Shown one piece after another: positions 33,757 through 33,808 of a DNA stretch of 33,808 nucleotides. Within the stretch, counting starts at the first letter, position 1. Every line of letters starts with the position of its first letter. A program made the position numbers and the translations under genes. The stretch comes from Ornithomonoglobus_A sp034090805. GTDB taxonomy: Bacteria > Bacillota > Clostridia > UBA1381. The stretch lies in NCBI GenBank assembly GCA_034090805.1, contig JAXDRV010000139.1, positions 1-33,808 of the forward strand, read 5' to 3'. The notes beneath the pieces are model-generated. The model did not search any database. It saw only the letters and a program-made list of their open reading frames with translations, and had not been told where the DNA came from.

Positions 33757-33804
33757 GTTTTGCTTGCAAAACTCGCCAAAGGCGACTATCGGCAAAGCCG
33801 ATAG
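33757..33804. repeat. Three abutting perfect hairpins
   Basis: Consecutive stems with no unpaired base between them: GTTTTGC-TT-GCAAAAC (33757-33772), TCGCC-AAA-GGCGA (33773-33785) and CTATCGGC-AAA-GCCGATAG (33786-33804). The element reaches almost to the window edge and may continue. It lies about 80 bases upstream of the GH112 start. Confidence 0.7.
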
Positions 33805-33808
33805 CGTA

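Overview
The window looks like a chromosomal segment of an anaerobic, gut-type Clostridia bacterium (Bacillota). The evidence is the MEP isoprenoid genes, a CarD regulator, an 8Fe-8S ferredoxin, SLH-anchored exoproteins with Pro/Thr/Ser/Gly linkers, an EcfT-TruA pair, a DUF1540 Cys-rich peptide, a YesM/YesN-type two-component system and a GH112 phosphorylase. Large SLH proteins beside a heparinase-like enzyme and GH112 recall polysaccharide specialists such as the Monoglobales, but that placement is inference. No rRNA, tRNA, CRISPR array, integrase or complete transposon was found.

Left part (1-4325), mostly minus strand: carD, with a textbook promoter and a structured leader that holds a possible leader peptide, then ispD-ispF, a HAD phosphatase-GtrA fusion, a membrane-anchored protein and the start of a secreted protein cut by the window edge. 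A plus-strand remnant of an EamA/DMT transporter still has a good promoter and a strong terminator. At 4343-6504 are a clostripain-fold lipoprotein that has lost both catalytic residues and a small ferredoxin, both minus strand.

Centre (6649-17508), plus strand: a three-gene cell-surface operon. Its leader can fold into an H-type pseudoknot directly before the ribosome binding site. The genes are an 890-aa protein with N-terminal SLH repeats, a 1362-aa multidomain protein (Ig-like domains, F5/8-C domain, C-terminal SLH) and a 1309-aa heparinase II/III-like protein with an inserted DNRLRE-like domain and C-terminal SLH. A strong terminator closes the operon. DUF1189 and DUF1540 genes follow on the minus strand.

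18776-24570, plus strand: a ROK glucokinase, then an operon of a short DtxR/MntR-like metal regulator, hemL, ecfT, truA and a DUF5711-like membrane protein. A gene-free 0.6 kb region (24537-25132) is packed with palindromic repeats. A second plus-strand operon (5-formyl-THF cyclo-ligase, TatD nuclease, MGDG-synthase-like glycosyltransferase) follows.

Right part (27586-33808), minus strand: a GH112 beta-galactoside phosphorylase, then the AraC-type response regulator and its histidine kinase. Two more copies of the same repeat family, in opposite orientation, lie between the last two genes. The window ends in three hairpins that abut with no spacer.

The most notable observations are non-coding: the repeat family with compensatory stem changes, the candidate pseudoknot leader, the carD leader and the triple hairpin.
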